Shown piece by piece: positions 7,844-15,628 of a stretch of 64,000 bases of DNA. How positions within the stretch are numbered: the stretch's first letter is position 1; each line of letters starts with the position of its first letter. The translations under genes were made by a program, and so were the position numbers. The notes under the pieces are model-generated. The model did no database searches. It saw nothing but the letters and a program-made list of their open reading frames with translations, and was not told the origin of the DNA. The stretch lies in assembly GCF_049994905.1 (NCBI RefSeq), contig NZ_CP188258.1, forward strand, positions 1,550,001 through 1,614,000. The letters are read 5' to 3'. This stretch comes from Diaminobutyricibacter sp049994905 (GTDB lineage: Bacteria; Actinomycetota; Actinomycetes; Actinomycetales; Microbacteriaceae).

Positions 7844-9001
7844 TCAGCCCGCCGGTGCGGGGTGCGGATGCTCGCGCCGGTACTTGCGCGCGAGACGGCT
7901 GACGAGCAGTGCGGCGATCACGATCGAGATGCCCGAACCGATCAGCACCGCGAGGGTCCCCTCGTCACGCACCTCCGATTGTGCGGCGAACGCGAGTTCG
8001 TTCATCAGCAGCGACACGGTGAAGCCGATGCCTCCGAGCGAGGAGACCATCACGAGCCCGGCGACCGATATCTTGCCGCGTTCGGCCCTGGGTTTCGTGA
8101 ACGAGCCCAGCCAGCCTCCGAGGGTGATGCCGATCAGCTTGCCGACCGGCAGCGCGATCAGGATGCCCCAGAAGGCGGGGGCGAGCTGCGAGGGTGCGAC
8201 CTGCGGGATCGGCACCAGCGCCGCCGAGAACGCGAAGAGCGGGAGGATCAGCCCGTTCGACCAGGGTTCGAGGTGGTGGGCCACGCGTCCGGCGGGTTTG
8301 CGGGCCATCACCAGACCCAGTGCGACGCCCGCGATCGTCGCGTGCACGCCCGAGTCCTGCACCAGCCACCAGCTGAGGCACGCCAGCAATACCATCAGAA
8401 TGCCCAGGGGGACGCGCATCGGACCACGCAGGTACCGGCTGATGAGGCCGAAGAGCCCGATGGTCACCGCGGCGAGCAGAAGCTCGATCAGGTTCGGGTT
8501 CGTGGTGAAGAACACCGCGATGATGAGGATCGCGATCAGGTCGTCGAGCACGGCGAGGGCGAGCAGGAACACACGCAGCCGGTTCGGGAGCCCTTTGCCG
8601 AACACGGCGAGCACACCGAGTGCGAACGCGATGTCCGTCGCCGTCGGGATCGGCCATCCCTGACCGTACCCGGACGACCCCGCGATGAGGAGGTAGATTC
8701 CGGCGGGCACGACGACCCCGCCGAGCGCTGCGATCGCCGGGTGGACAGCTTTGTGAACACTGTTCAACTCGCCCACGACGAGTTCGTGCTTGAGCTCGAC
8801 GGCGACGATGAAGAAGAAGATCGCGAGAAGGCCGTCGCTGATCCAGTGACCGACCGTGAGCTCGGTTCCCGGCCATCCGATCTTCGTGTGCTGGAGGTCG
8901 GCGAGAGCCGGGCCGATCGCCGTGTTCGCGAGCAGAAGGCCGAGCGCTGCCGCTCCGAGCAGCAGCCCGGCGGCGGTCCGTTCCGATCGGATGATGCTCA
9001 C
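7844..9001 (-). CDS. nhaA: Na+/H+ antiporter NhaA
   Basis: Inner-membrane antiporter exchanging Na+ for H+ in pH and salt homeostasis. From GTG 9001 the protein is 385 aa, normal for NhaA, with about 11-12 membrane segments. The family residues are visible: PTATDIAFALG (Asp123) and the Asp153-Asp154 pair in LAVLDDLIAI, plus VELKHELVVGEL. The open frame extends to 9067, but GTG 9001 overlaps the stop of the VOC gene (GTGA), starts directly before the first helix, and is preferred. It is cotranscribed behind the VOC-domain gene. Confidence 0.95.
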   Translation of the reverse strand: MSIIRSERTAAGLLLGAAALGLLLANTAIGPALADLQHTKIGWPGTELTVGHWISDGLLAIFFFIVAVELKHELVVGELNSVHKAVHPAIAALGGVVVPAGIYLLIAGSSGYGQGWPIPTATDIAFALGVLAVFGKGLPNRLRVFLLALAVLDDLIAILIIAVFFTTNPNLIELLLAAVTIGLFGLISRYLRGPMRVPLGILMVLLACLSWWLVQDSGVHATIAGVALGLVMARKPAGRVAHHLEPWSNGLILPLFAFSAALVPIPQVAPSQLAPAFWGILIALPVGKLIGITLGGWLGSFTKPRAERGKISVAGLVMVSSLGGIGFTVSLLMNELAFAAQSEVRDEGTLAVLIGSGISIVIAALLVSRLARKYRREHPHPAPAG

Positions 9002-9360
9002 AGCGGCGCGACCAGGGACAGGACGTGGCCGTCGGCATCGCGGATCACCGATTGCCGCTCGCCCCACTCCTGGTCCGCAGGCTCGTCGACGATCACGGCA
9101 CCGGCCTCGACGGCCGCTGCGGTGGCCGCGTCGACATCGGCGACGGCGAAGCTGGGCGCCACGCCGGCGTCACCCGCGGTCGGTGTGCGTTCGTGCAGCA
9201 GGACCTCGATCGACCCACCACCCGGGTCGGCGTCTGTCGCGAGCATCACCAGTCCTTCGACCGCGTAACGCCGGATCAGGCCGAGCACACCCTCGTACAG
9301 CGCAAGAGCGCGGGGGAGTTCGGAGACCGAGATGGTGAGTCGTGTGATTCGAGTTCCCAT
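8998..9360 (-). CDS. VOC/glyoxalase-family protein
   Basis: 120-aa vicinal-oxygen-chelate protein with the two beta-alpha-beta-beta-beta halves: ITRLTISVSELPRALALYEGVLGL at the start is the usual first strand and helix, and IRDADGHVLSLVAP is the usual end. Substrate unknown; such small proteins act as dioxygenase-, lyase- or antibiotic-binding-like enzymes. Leaderless start: TAGCCT (minus strand, 9367-9372) is 6 nt before the ATG. Its stop overlaps the nhaA start by 4 bp. Confidence 0.82.
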   Translation of the reverse strand: MGTRITRLTISVSELPRALALYEGVLGLIRRYAVEGLVMLATDADPGGGSIEVLLHERTPTAGDAGVAPSFAVADVDAATAAAVEAGAVIVDEPADQEWGERQSVIRDADGHVLSLVAPL

Positions 9361-9431
9361 AACATCAGGCTAGTCGTCCGGGGTTGCCCGGGAGACGGTG
9401 AGAGGATGGCTGTGGACGTATTGGAGGGCCC

Positions 9432-10154
9432 ATGACCGACCAAAGCTTCACATCCTCCGCACCCACCGGCGTGCCGACCGAGCTCGACGAGCTGGTCGCC
9501 GTGATGACCCGGCTCCGTGGTCCGGGTGGGTGCCCATGGGACGCAGACCAGACGCACGAATCGCTGGTCCAGTACCTGATCGAGGAGACGTACGAACTCG
9601 TCGAAGCGATCGAGACGGGCAACCGCGACGACATGCTCGAAGAACTGGGCGACGTTCTCTACCAGGTGCTGTTCCACGCCGACATCGCCGCCCACACACC
9701 GGGCGAAGATTTCGACATTCAGGATGTCGCCGCACAGATGACCGCGAAGATGGTCGGCAGGCATCCGCATGTCTTCGGCGACCGCGTAGCGGAGACGCCG
9801 GATGCGGTGATGGAGTTCTGGGAAGACCTCAAACGCAGCGAGAAGCCGAATCGCACCAGCGTGCTCGACGGCATTCCGCAGGCGATGCCGTCGCTCGCCC
9901 TCGCGGACAAGCTCCTGGGCCGCGCCGAGAAGGTCGGCCTCATCGAACTCGGCGGCGCCGGCGTCGTGAAGGTCGAGTCGGAGGACGAGCTGGGCTCACT
10001 CCTGCTCGCGATCGTCGCGTCGGCGAAGTCGAACGGTCTGGACGCGGAGCGGGCACTCCGTACGACGTTGCGCGGTCTTCAGGACGAGATCCGCGAACAC
10101 GAAGCGGGTGTCGCCGACGCCGGGATCATCGGCCTGGCCGTCCCGGACGCGTAG
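9432..10154 (+). CDS. mazG: Nucleoside triphosphate pyrophosphohydrolase MazG
   Basis: Hydrolyses NTPs/dNTPs to the monophosphate and pyrophosphate, clearing non-canonical nucleotides. 240 aa, with the metal-binding MazG core visible as EETYELVEAI followed by EELGDVLYQVLFHADIA, and PHVFGD further on. Shine-Dalgarno TTGGAGGG precedes the ATG. Closely related proteins sit between mfd and eno in other actinobacteria, which supports the assignment. It faces the epoxide hydrolase gene across a 277-bp convergent gap. Confidence 0.93.
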   Translation: MTDQSFTSSAPTGVPTELDELVAVMTRLRGPGGCPWDADQTHESLVQYLIEETYELVEAIETGNRDDMLEELGDVLYQVLFHADIAAHTPGEDFDIQDVAAQMTAKMVGRHPHVFGDRVAETPDAVMEFWEDLKRSEKPNRTSVLDGIPQAMPSLALADKLLGRAEKVGLIELGGAGVVKVESEDELGSLLLAIVASAKSNGLDAERALRTTLRGLQDEIREHEAGVADAGIIGLAVPDA

Positions 10155-10431
10155 CGCCGCGCCGAACCCGACCAACGCAGGGCATGGCCGACGGCGCGAT
10201 CGCTAGGTGGGCGCCACCTCCACCATTCGGGTGAGAGCGGGACCGCACTCCTGGCGTCTGGCGATCGTGCCGTCGTCCTGTGTCTGGCAGCGAGCACCGC
10301 CCGTGGTCGGGTCGGGATGCGGCTCATGCCATGTCCAATTGGGACACCACCGAAGCCGGCAGGCCCGGCCATGAGGGTGGCAACACGCACAGTTTACGAC
10401 CGCGCTGGTGGCAGCGCGAGGCGTTTCTTGC
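10155..10431. other. Convergent 277-bp gap with a possible Cys-rich reading frame
   Basis: No gene is established here. On the minus strand a frame ending at 10203 stays open through the gap and would encode Cys/His/Trp-rich peptide blocks such as CACCHPHG and WCPNWTWHEPHPDP, ending in ALTRMVEVAPT. No start codon or Shine-Dalgarno sequence lies inside the gap in that frame; the first in-frame ATGs lie within the epoxide hydrolase gene. Third-position GC is lower than in neighbouring genes. It may be a small gene, a remnant, or chance. Confidence 0.3.
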
Positions 10432-11559
10432 TCATCCGAGCAGTCGGCCGAAGAATGCTCGGATCCCGTCCGCTGTGTCTTCCGGATGCTCGATCCCGGC
10501 GAAATGCCCGCCCCTCGGCGCCACGACGAATTCGCGCAGGTCATCCGCAGCCCGTTCGGCAAGAGAGCGTGGGAATCCGTCCATCACCGGCTCCCGGCAC
10601 AGGTAGACCCCGAGCGGTGCTTCGATCGGCGGCCGGGCCGGGTTCGCGTGGTAGTCGAAGTACTGCGCGAACGACGTGCCGATCGATTCGGTGACCCAGT
10701 AGAGCGTCGCGATGGTGAGCAGGACATCCGCGTCGACCACCCGGTCGAGGTCGCCGTCGACCCAGTCATGCCATTTGTCGACGATCCAGGCGAGCAGGCC
10801 GGCGGGCGAATCGCCGAGGGCTGCTGCGATGGTGTCGGGGCGCGTGAGCATGATCTCGCTGTAGCCGCCGTCGGCACGGTCGTAGCGGTCCACCGCCTCG
10901 AGGTACCGCCGCTCCTCCTCGCTGTGCGGTTCGGTGTCGGCCGGGAACGGAGCATTGAGCAACTGGATGCCGATGAGGCGGTCCGCGTGGTCGACGCCGA
11001 GCCAGGTGGCAGCGCCGCCGCCGATGTCGCCGCCGAACGCGGCGTACCGGTCGTAGCCGAGTACGCCCGTCATCAGTTCGTGGAGGTCCTCGGCGATCTC
11101 CCGCCGTGTGAGCGGGCGGTCGCCGAGTTCCGAGAAGGAGAAACCGGGCAGGGACGGGATGACGACGTCGAACGCGATTCGCGCATCCGACCCGAATGCG
11201 GCGGGGTTGGCCAGCCGCTCGCCCAGCGGGAGGTACTCGGTGAAGGCGCTCGGCCATCCGTGCAGCAGGAGGAGCGGAACGCGCGTATCCGCAGAGCCGG
11301 CGGCCGGGATGCGTGCGAAATGGATGCGGTGCCCGCGCACGTCGGCGACGAACTGTTCGTATGCGTTCAGCCGGTCTTCGATCTCGCGCCAGTCGAATGC
11401 GGCCCAGGAAGCGACGAGTTCGCGCAGCGTCGCCGGATCGATACCGCCGCCCCACGGCGCGGAGCCCAGCGGTGGAACGAACCGGGTTCGCTGCAGCCGC
11501 GCCCGCAGGTCGTCGAGCACGTCGTCGGGAACATGGATGCGGAACGGTTCGATACTCAT
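10432..11559 (-). CDS. Epoxide hydrolase family protein (EHN + alpha/beta hydrolase)
   Basis: 375 aa. An N-terminal epoxide-hydrolase domain (IEPFRIHVPDDVLDDLRARL) precedes an alpha/beta hydrolase core with LLLLHGWPSAF (oxyanion), FGGDIGGGAATWL carrying the nucleophile Asp in GGDIGG, tyrosines of the cap, and the catalytic His in RGGHFAGIEHPE near the C-terminus. Members hydrate epoxides or hydrolyse related substrates; the natural substrate is unknown. The frame is open to 11829, but I use ATG 11559, where the EHN domain begins and where TACGGT lies 7 nt upstream. It diverges from hisS with only 37 bp between starts. Confidence 0.9.
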   Translation of the reverse strand: MSIEPFRIHVPDDVLDDLRARLQRTRFVPPLGSAPWGGGIDPATLRELVASWAAFDWREIEDRLNAYEQFVADVRGHRIHFARIPAAGSADTRVPLLLLHGWPSAFTEYLPLGERLANPAAFGSDARIAFDVVIPSLPGFSFSELGDRPLTRREIAEDLHELMTGVLGYDRYAAFGGDIGGGAATWLGVDHADRLIGIQLLNAPFPADTEPHSEEERRYLEAVDRYDRADGGYSEIMLTRPDTIAAALGDSPAGLLAWIVDKWHDWVDGDLDRVVDADVLLTIATLYWVTESIGTSFAQYFDYHANPARPPIEAPLGVYLCREPVMDGFPRSLAERAADDLREFVVAPRGGHFAGIEHPEDTADGIRAFFGRLLG

Positions 11560-11596
11560 CGCTGCCACCGTACCCGCCCATGGAAGAATCGTCAGC

Positions 11597-12889
11597 ATGG
11601 CTTCTCCCATCACTCCGCCCCGTGGCATGCGCGACTTTCTTCCCGCCGACAAAGCCCGCCGGGAGCACGCTCTCGGAGTGATCAGGAAGACCTTCGCGGT
11701 CCACGGATTCGATGAGATCGAGACCCCCGTCGTCGAGGATGTCGCCCGGCTCCACTCCGGTCTCGGCGGCGATAACGAGAAACTCGCGTTCAGCGTGCTG
11801 CGGCGCGGGCTCGACACCGACGACCTCACGGCCGCGATCGAACACGGCGACCTGACGAGCCTCGCCGACCTGGGCCTGCGCTTCGACCTGACCGTCCCGC
11901 TGGCCCGGTTCTATGCCACCCACCGGGCCGAGCTGCCGCCGGTGTTCCGCGCGATCCAGATCGCGCCCGTCTGGCGCGCCGAACGCCCTCAGAAGGGCCG
12001 GTACCGCCAGTTCGTGCAGTGCGACATCGACATCATCGGTGAGGCGGGCCAGCTCGCCGAAGTCGAGCTCATCACGGCGACGGCCGCCGCGCTCGAGGCG
12101 CTCGGACTCGAAGGCTGCACCATCCGCATCAACGACCGGCGCATCCTGAACGGCCTTCTCGAGTTCTGCGGGTTCGAGGAGTCGCGCTGGCCGCAGGTGC
12201 TCATCTCGATCGACAAGCTCGACAAGATCGGTGCGCAAGGCGTCGTCGCCGAGCTGAGCGCCGACGGTGCCGACTCTGCTGCCGTGCTGGGCGGGGTGCT
12301 TGAGACCCTCGAACCACACATCGCCGACGGGGGAGTCGCGCTGACGGTCGAGGCGATCACGTCGATCCTGCCCGACGGCGTCGACACCGACGCCGTCGGG
12401 GCGCTGGAGGCACTCGCCCACGCGCTCAGTTCGCTGCCGCCCGGAGTGACGCTGCGTTTCGACCCGACGCTCGTGCGGGGAATGGGCTACTACACGGGCA
12501 CGATCTTCGAGATCTCGCACCCGGGATCGGGCAGCTCGGTCGGCGGCGGTGGCCGTTACGACGGGATGATCGGGCGCTTCCTCGGTACCGAGGTGCCGGC
12601 GTGCGGGTTCTCGATCGGGTTCGAGCGGGTCGTCGACCTGATCGAGCTTCCGGAGGAAGACGGGGCGGATGCTGTGGTGCTCGTCTTCGACCCGACCGTC
12701 GCGCTGTCCCGGCTCCTCGCACTCAAGACCGAGCTCGTCGACTCCGGCCGGCGCGTGCGCCTCGAGCGTCGCAGCAAGAACCTGAAGGCGCTGCTCGACC
12801 GGTCGGCCGCCGCCGGGTTCGCATCCTTCGCCTTCGTGACGGGCGACACCGACGGTGTCGCCGCGCTCGAGTTCAAGCCGCTCGCCTGA
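11597..12889 (+). CDS. hisS: Histidine--tRNA ligase
   Basis: Charges tRNA-His. 430 aa, the class II length. Motif 2 region RAERPQKGRYRQFVQCDIDIIG, the histidine-binding LVRGMGYYTGTIFEI, motif 3 (GGGGRYDGMIG and GFSIGFERV), and a C-terminal anticodon-binding domain starting near DAVVLVFDP are all present. The longer open frame upstream overlaps the epoxide hydrolase antisense; ATG 11597 is chosen because the conserved N-terminus PRGMRDFLP follows and AAGAAT is 7 nt upstream. Downstream is eno with its own promoter. Confidence 0.97.
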   Translation: MASPITPPRGMRDFLPADKARREHALGVIRKTFAVHGFDEIETPVVEDVARLHSGLGGDNEKLAFSVLRRGLDTDDLTAAIEHGDLTSLADLGLRFDLTVPLARFYATHRAELPPVFRAIQIAPVWRAERPQKGRYRQFVQCDIDIIGEAGQLAEVELITATAAALEALGLEGCTIRINDRRILNGLLEFCGFEESRWPQVLISIDKLDKIGAQGVVAELSADGADSAAVLGGVLETLEPHIADGGVALTVEAITSILPDGVDTDAVGALEALAHALSSLPPGVTLRFDPTLVRGMGYYTGTIFEISHPGSGSSVGGGGRYDGMIGRFLGTEVPACGFSIGFERVVDLIELPEEDGADAVVLVFDPTVALSRLLALKTELVDSGRRVRLERRSKNLKALLDRSAAAGFASFAFVTGDTDGVAALEFKPLA

Positions 12890-12942
12890 GCGGGCGTGCC
12901 GGCGGTCGCGCCGCACGCTCGGAGCTGGTTAACCGAGGTCAC

Positions 12943-12948
12943 TAGACT
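12943..12948 (+). promoter_or_regulatory. -10 box TAGACT of eno
   Basis: TAGACT lies about 61 nt before the eno start. Unlike many genes here, eno then has a leader of about 55 nt and a strong AAGGAG ribosome binding site (12998-13003), fitting a highly translated glycolytic gene. Confidence 0.5.
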
Positions 12949-13009
12949 GGCCAGCGGATCAACGGCGATTTCACCACCCCCACCACACACGTGAAACAAG
13001 GAGACAGTT

Positions 13010-14290
13010 GTGGCTCAAATCGAGGCTGTAGGCGCTCGCGAGATTCTGGATTCGCGTGGGAACCCGACCGTTGAGGTCGAGATCCTGCTCGAAGATGGCA
13101 CGGTCAGCCGTGCCGCAGTGCCGTCCGGCGCATCGACCGGTGCATTCGAGGCGTACGAGCTTCGTGACGGCGACAAAGACCGTTACCTGGGCAAAGGCGT
13201 GCTGAAGGCCGTCGACGCCGTCCTCGACGAGATCGGCCCGGCGATCGAAGGATTCGAGGCCGCAGACCAGCGCCTCGTCGATTCCGCGATGATCGAACTC
13301 GACGGAACCGAGAACAAGAAACGCCTCGGAGCGAACGCGATCCTCGGCGTCAGCCTCGCCGTCGCCAAGGCAGCGGCCGATTCGGCCGACCTTCCGCTGT
13401 TCCGCTATGTCGGCGGCCCGAACGCGCACACGCTGCCGGTGCCGATGATGAACATCATCAACGGTGGCGCCCACGCCGACACCGGTGTCGACATCCAGGA
13501 GTTCATGATCCTGCCCGTCGGTGCAGGGACGTTCTCCGAAGCGCTCCGCTGGGGCGTCGAGACCTATCACTCGCTCAAGTCGCTGCTCAAGAAGAAGGGC
13601 CTCAACACCGGTCTCGGCGACGAGGGCGGCTTCGCGCCGGAGCTCGAGCACAACGTCGCGGCTCTCGACCTGATCTCCGAGGCGATCGAGCTCGCCGGCT
13701 TCACCGTCGGCACCGACATCGCTCTCGGCCTCGACGTCGCATCCACCGAGTTCTTCGAGAACGGTGTCTACCACTTCGAAGGGCACGACCGCACCGCCGC
13801 TGAGATGTCGGCCTACTACGCCACGCTCGCTGCGAACTACCCGCTCGTCTCCATCGAAGACCCGCTCGCCGAAGACGACTGGGAAGGCTGGACCCTCCTC
13901 AACTCCGAGATCGGTTCCAAGCTGCAGCTGGTCGGCGACGACCTGTTCGTCACCAACCCGAAGCGCCTCGCACAGGGCATCGCGGCCAAGGCGGCCAACA
14001 GTATCCTCGTCAAGGTAAACCAGATCGGCACCCTGAGCGAGACACTGGATGCGGTGACCCTGGCCCAGCGCAACGGCATGACCGCCGTGCTCTCGCACCG
14101 CTCCGGCGAGACCGAGGACACGACCATCGCAGACCTCGCGGTCGCGACGGATGCCGGCCAGATCAAGACGGGCGCGCCCGCGCGCTCCGAGCGCGTCGCC
14201 AAGTACAACCAGCTGCTGCGCATCGAAGAGGAGCTTGGTGAGGCCGCCGTCTACGCCGGCCGCAGCGCCTTCCCGCGCTTCACCGCGTAA
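13010..14290 (+). CDS. eno: Enolase
   Basis: Converts 2-phosphoglycerate to phosphoenolpyruvate in glycolysis. 426 aa, full length. Visible signatures: AREILDSRGNPTVEVE at the N-terminus, SGASTG substrate loop, GDEGGFAPEL, the metal-binding SIEDPLAEDDW, catalytic Lys in LVKVNQIGTLSET, and SHRSGETEDT. GTG start with Shine-Dalgarno AAGGAG 7 nt upstream. Followed by a 13-bp stem terminator, so it is probably a single transcription unit. Confidence 0.99.
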   Translation: MAQIEAVGAREILDSRGNPTVEVEILLEDGTVSRAAVPSGASTGAFEAYELRDGDKDRYLGKGVLKAVDAVLDEIGPAIEGFEAADQRLVDSAMIELDGTENKKRLGANAILGVSLAVAKAAADSADLPLFRYVGGPNAHTLPVPMMNIINGGAHADTGVDIQEFMILPVGAGTFSEALRWGVETYHSLKSLLKKKGLNTGLGDEGGFAPELEHNVAALDLISEAIELAGFTVGTDIALGLDVASTEFFENGVYHFEGHDRTAAEMSAYYATLAANYPLVSIEDPLAEDDWEGWTLLNSEIGSKLQLVGDDLFVTNPKRLAQGIAAKAANSILVKVNQIGTLSETLDAVTLAQRNGMTAVLSHRSGETEDTTIADLAVATDAGQIKTGAPARSERVAKYNQLLRIEEELGEAAVYAGRSAFPRFTA

Positions 14291-14312
14291 CCGCACCATC
14301 CGGCTTCGCCCC

Positions 14313-14342
14313 TAAGGCCCTCGTCGCAAGACGGGGGCCTTA
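14313..14342 (+). terminator. Terminator after eno
   Basis: A 13-bp stem (14313-14325 pairs with 14330-14342, one G-T wobble) closed by a GCAA tetraloop. There is no T-run behind it, as is common for actinobacterial terminators. Confidence 0.8.
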
Positions 14343-14345
14343 GCC

Positions 14346-14398
14346 GTGCGCGTCGTGCGTCGTGCGCGTCGTGCGCGTCGTACACGTGGTGCACGTCT
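14346..14398. repeat. Imperfect 9-bp tandem repeat (GTGCGCGTC)
   Basis: Six consecutive GTGCGCGTC-like units, one shortened to 7 bp and the last two diverged, directly after the eno terminator. Non-coding; it looks like a simple-sequence expansion. Confidence 0.8.
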
Positions 14399-14403
14399 GC
14401 GCG

Positions 14404-14463
14404 CCGAGTTGCCGCTTGTTGTCGTCGGCGTCGGCGCGCGGACGACAACTACTGGCAACTCGG
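14404..14463. repeat. 60-nt long inverted repeat in the eno-ftsB gap
   Basis: CCGAGTTGCC (14404-14413) pairs with GGCAACTCGG (14454-14463), and GTTGTCGTC (14418-14426) pairs with GACGACAAC (14441-14449), separated by a 4/4 internal loop and a 14-nt GC-rich apical loop. A 19-bp stem is far more than a terminator needs and sits after the true terminator, so it may be a small palindromic genomic repeat or a non-coding RNA. Confidence 0.75.
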
Positions 14464-14575
14464 GGAATCTCGCCTGCGGATCGAGGCTCGCGTGGGCGCG
14501 CATCCGAAATACAGCCTCGGTCGCCGATAATGAAAGGCGCAGCAGCCCATTCGCGCGCACGAACCTGGAGGTCCC

Positions 14576-15109
14576 GTGGCCAAGCCCCGAACCCGCCGCG
14601 TGCCCGTCACGATGTCGGCCGGGCAGTCCGGCGCAGGTAGCTGGCTGCGGGGCATCCGCTTCTCCGGGTTCTCGCTCGTCATGATGGGACTGCTCATCGT
14701 CGCGGTCGTGATCCTCGCGCCGACACTGCGGTCACTGATCGAGCAGCGCCAGCAGATCGCCGACCAGCAGGCGACAGTCGACCAGCTGAAATCGCAGGTC
14801 ACCGACCTCAAGTCGCAACGTGCGCGCTGGAACGATCCCAGCTACATCCGTGCCCAGGCTCGTGACCGCCTCTATTACGTGATGCCCGGCGAGATCAGCT
14901 ACCTCGTCATCGACGACCGGCCGCCGGCCGCGAAGATCGCCGACGAGGGCCCGGTGAGCACGAAGATCCAGGCCACCAAGACCGATTGGGTAGGCTCACT
15001 GTTCGGCTCGTTCATGACGGCCGGGCTGAGCGATGCGACTCCCACACAGCTTTCCGGGGGCAGCGGCACCGTGCCGGCACCGACCCCCACCCCGACACCA
15101 GGTAAGTAA
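14576..15109 (+). CDS. Septum formation initiator FtsB/DivIC-like
   Basis: Bitopic divisome protein expected to act with FtsL and FtsQ. 177 aa: a basic cytosolic tail, one membrane segment (~27-47, FSLVMMGLLIVAVVILAPTL), then a periplasmic-side coiled coil (SLIEQRQQIADQQATVDQLKSQ and on), the conserved DPSYIRAQARDRLYYVMPGE motif (~88-108), and a Pro/Thr tail. GTG start with GGAGG upstream. It is followed after 3 bp by DUF501 and then, overlapping, the subtilase gene; the eno-ftsB-DUF501 order is standard in Actinobacteria. Confidence 0.92.
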   Translation: MAKPRTRRVPVTMSAGQSGAGSWLRGIRFSGFSLVMMGLLIVAVVILAPTLRSLIEQRQQIADQQATVDQLKSQVTDLKSQRARWNDPSYIRAQARDRLYYVMPGEISYLVIDDRPPAAKIADEGPVSTKIQATKTDWVGSLFGSFMTAGLSDATPTQLSGGSGTVPAPTPTPTPGK

Positions 15110-15112
15110 CGA

Positions 15113-15628
15113 ATGACAACCCCACCCTTCGACCCGGCAACCGAACGGGACATCGCGATCGTCTCGGCACAGCTCGGCAGGCCCGCACGCAACGTCCTCG
15201 GCATCGCTGCGCGCTGCGTGTGCGGTGCGCCGACCGTCGTCGCAACGGCGCCACGCCTCGACGACGGCACGCCGTTCCCTACGCTCTACTACCTGAGCCA
15301 CCCGGCGGCCACCGCCGCGCTCTCCTACCTCGAAGCCACGCAGGTCATGAACGAGTTCAACGAGCTGCTCGAGAACGATGAAGACCTCCGCGCCCATTAT
15401 GCGGATGCGCACGCCGCCTACCTCGCCGACCGCGAGAGCATCGCCGACGTGCCGGAGATCGCCGGGATCTCCGCCGGCGGAATGCCCGCCCGCGTCAAAT
15501 GCCTTCACGCGCTCGGTGCCCACGCGCTCGCGGCCGGACCAGGCGTCAACCCAATCGGCGATCTCGCCCTGGAGCGCGCGAACTGGTCGCCCTTCGTCTG
15601 CGAGTGCCTCGACTACTCGGTCGGATGA
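15113..15628 (+). CDS. DUF501 family protein
   Basis: 171-aa conserved actinobacterial protein of unknown function, always close to eno and the FtsB-like gene. The family features are visible: RDIAIVSAQLGRPARNVLGIAARC near the start, PTLYYLSHP, the MPARVKCLHALGAHALAAGPGVNPIGD block and the terminal FVCECLD. Four or more conserved Cys suggest a metal or redox site, which is inference. Stop overlaps the ATG of the subtilase (ATGA). Confidence 0.93.
   Translation: MTTPPFDPATERDIAIVSAQLGRPARNVLGIAARCVCGAPTVVATAPRLDDGTPFPTLYYLSHPAATAALSYLEATQVMNEFNELLENDEDLRAHYADAHAAYLADRESIADVPEIAGISAGGMPARVKCLHALGAHALAAGPGVNPIGDLALERANWSPFVCECLDYSVG

Noticed and set aside
7817..9268. 483-aa plus-strand frame over nhaA and the VOC gene
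   Set aside because: Charged low-complexity antisense shadow; NhaA motifs are on the other strand.
12971..14299. 442-aa minus-strand frame over eno
   Set aside because: Mirror of the enolase codon pattern, no recognisable domain.
14346..14398. CRISPR array
   Set aside because: Units are 7-9 bp, contiguous and without spacers; no cas genes in the window.
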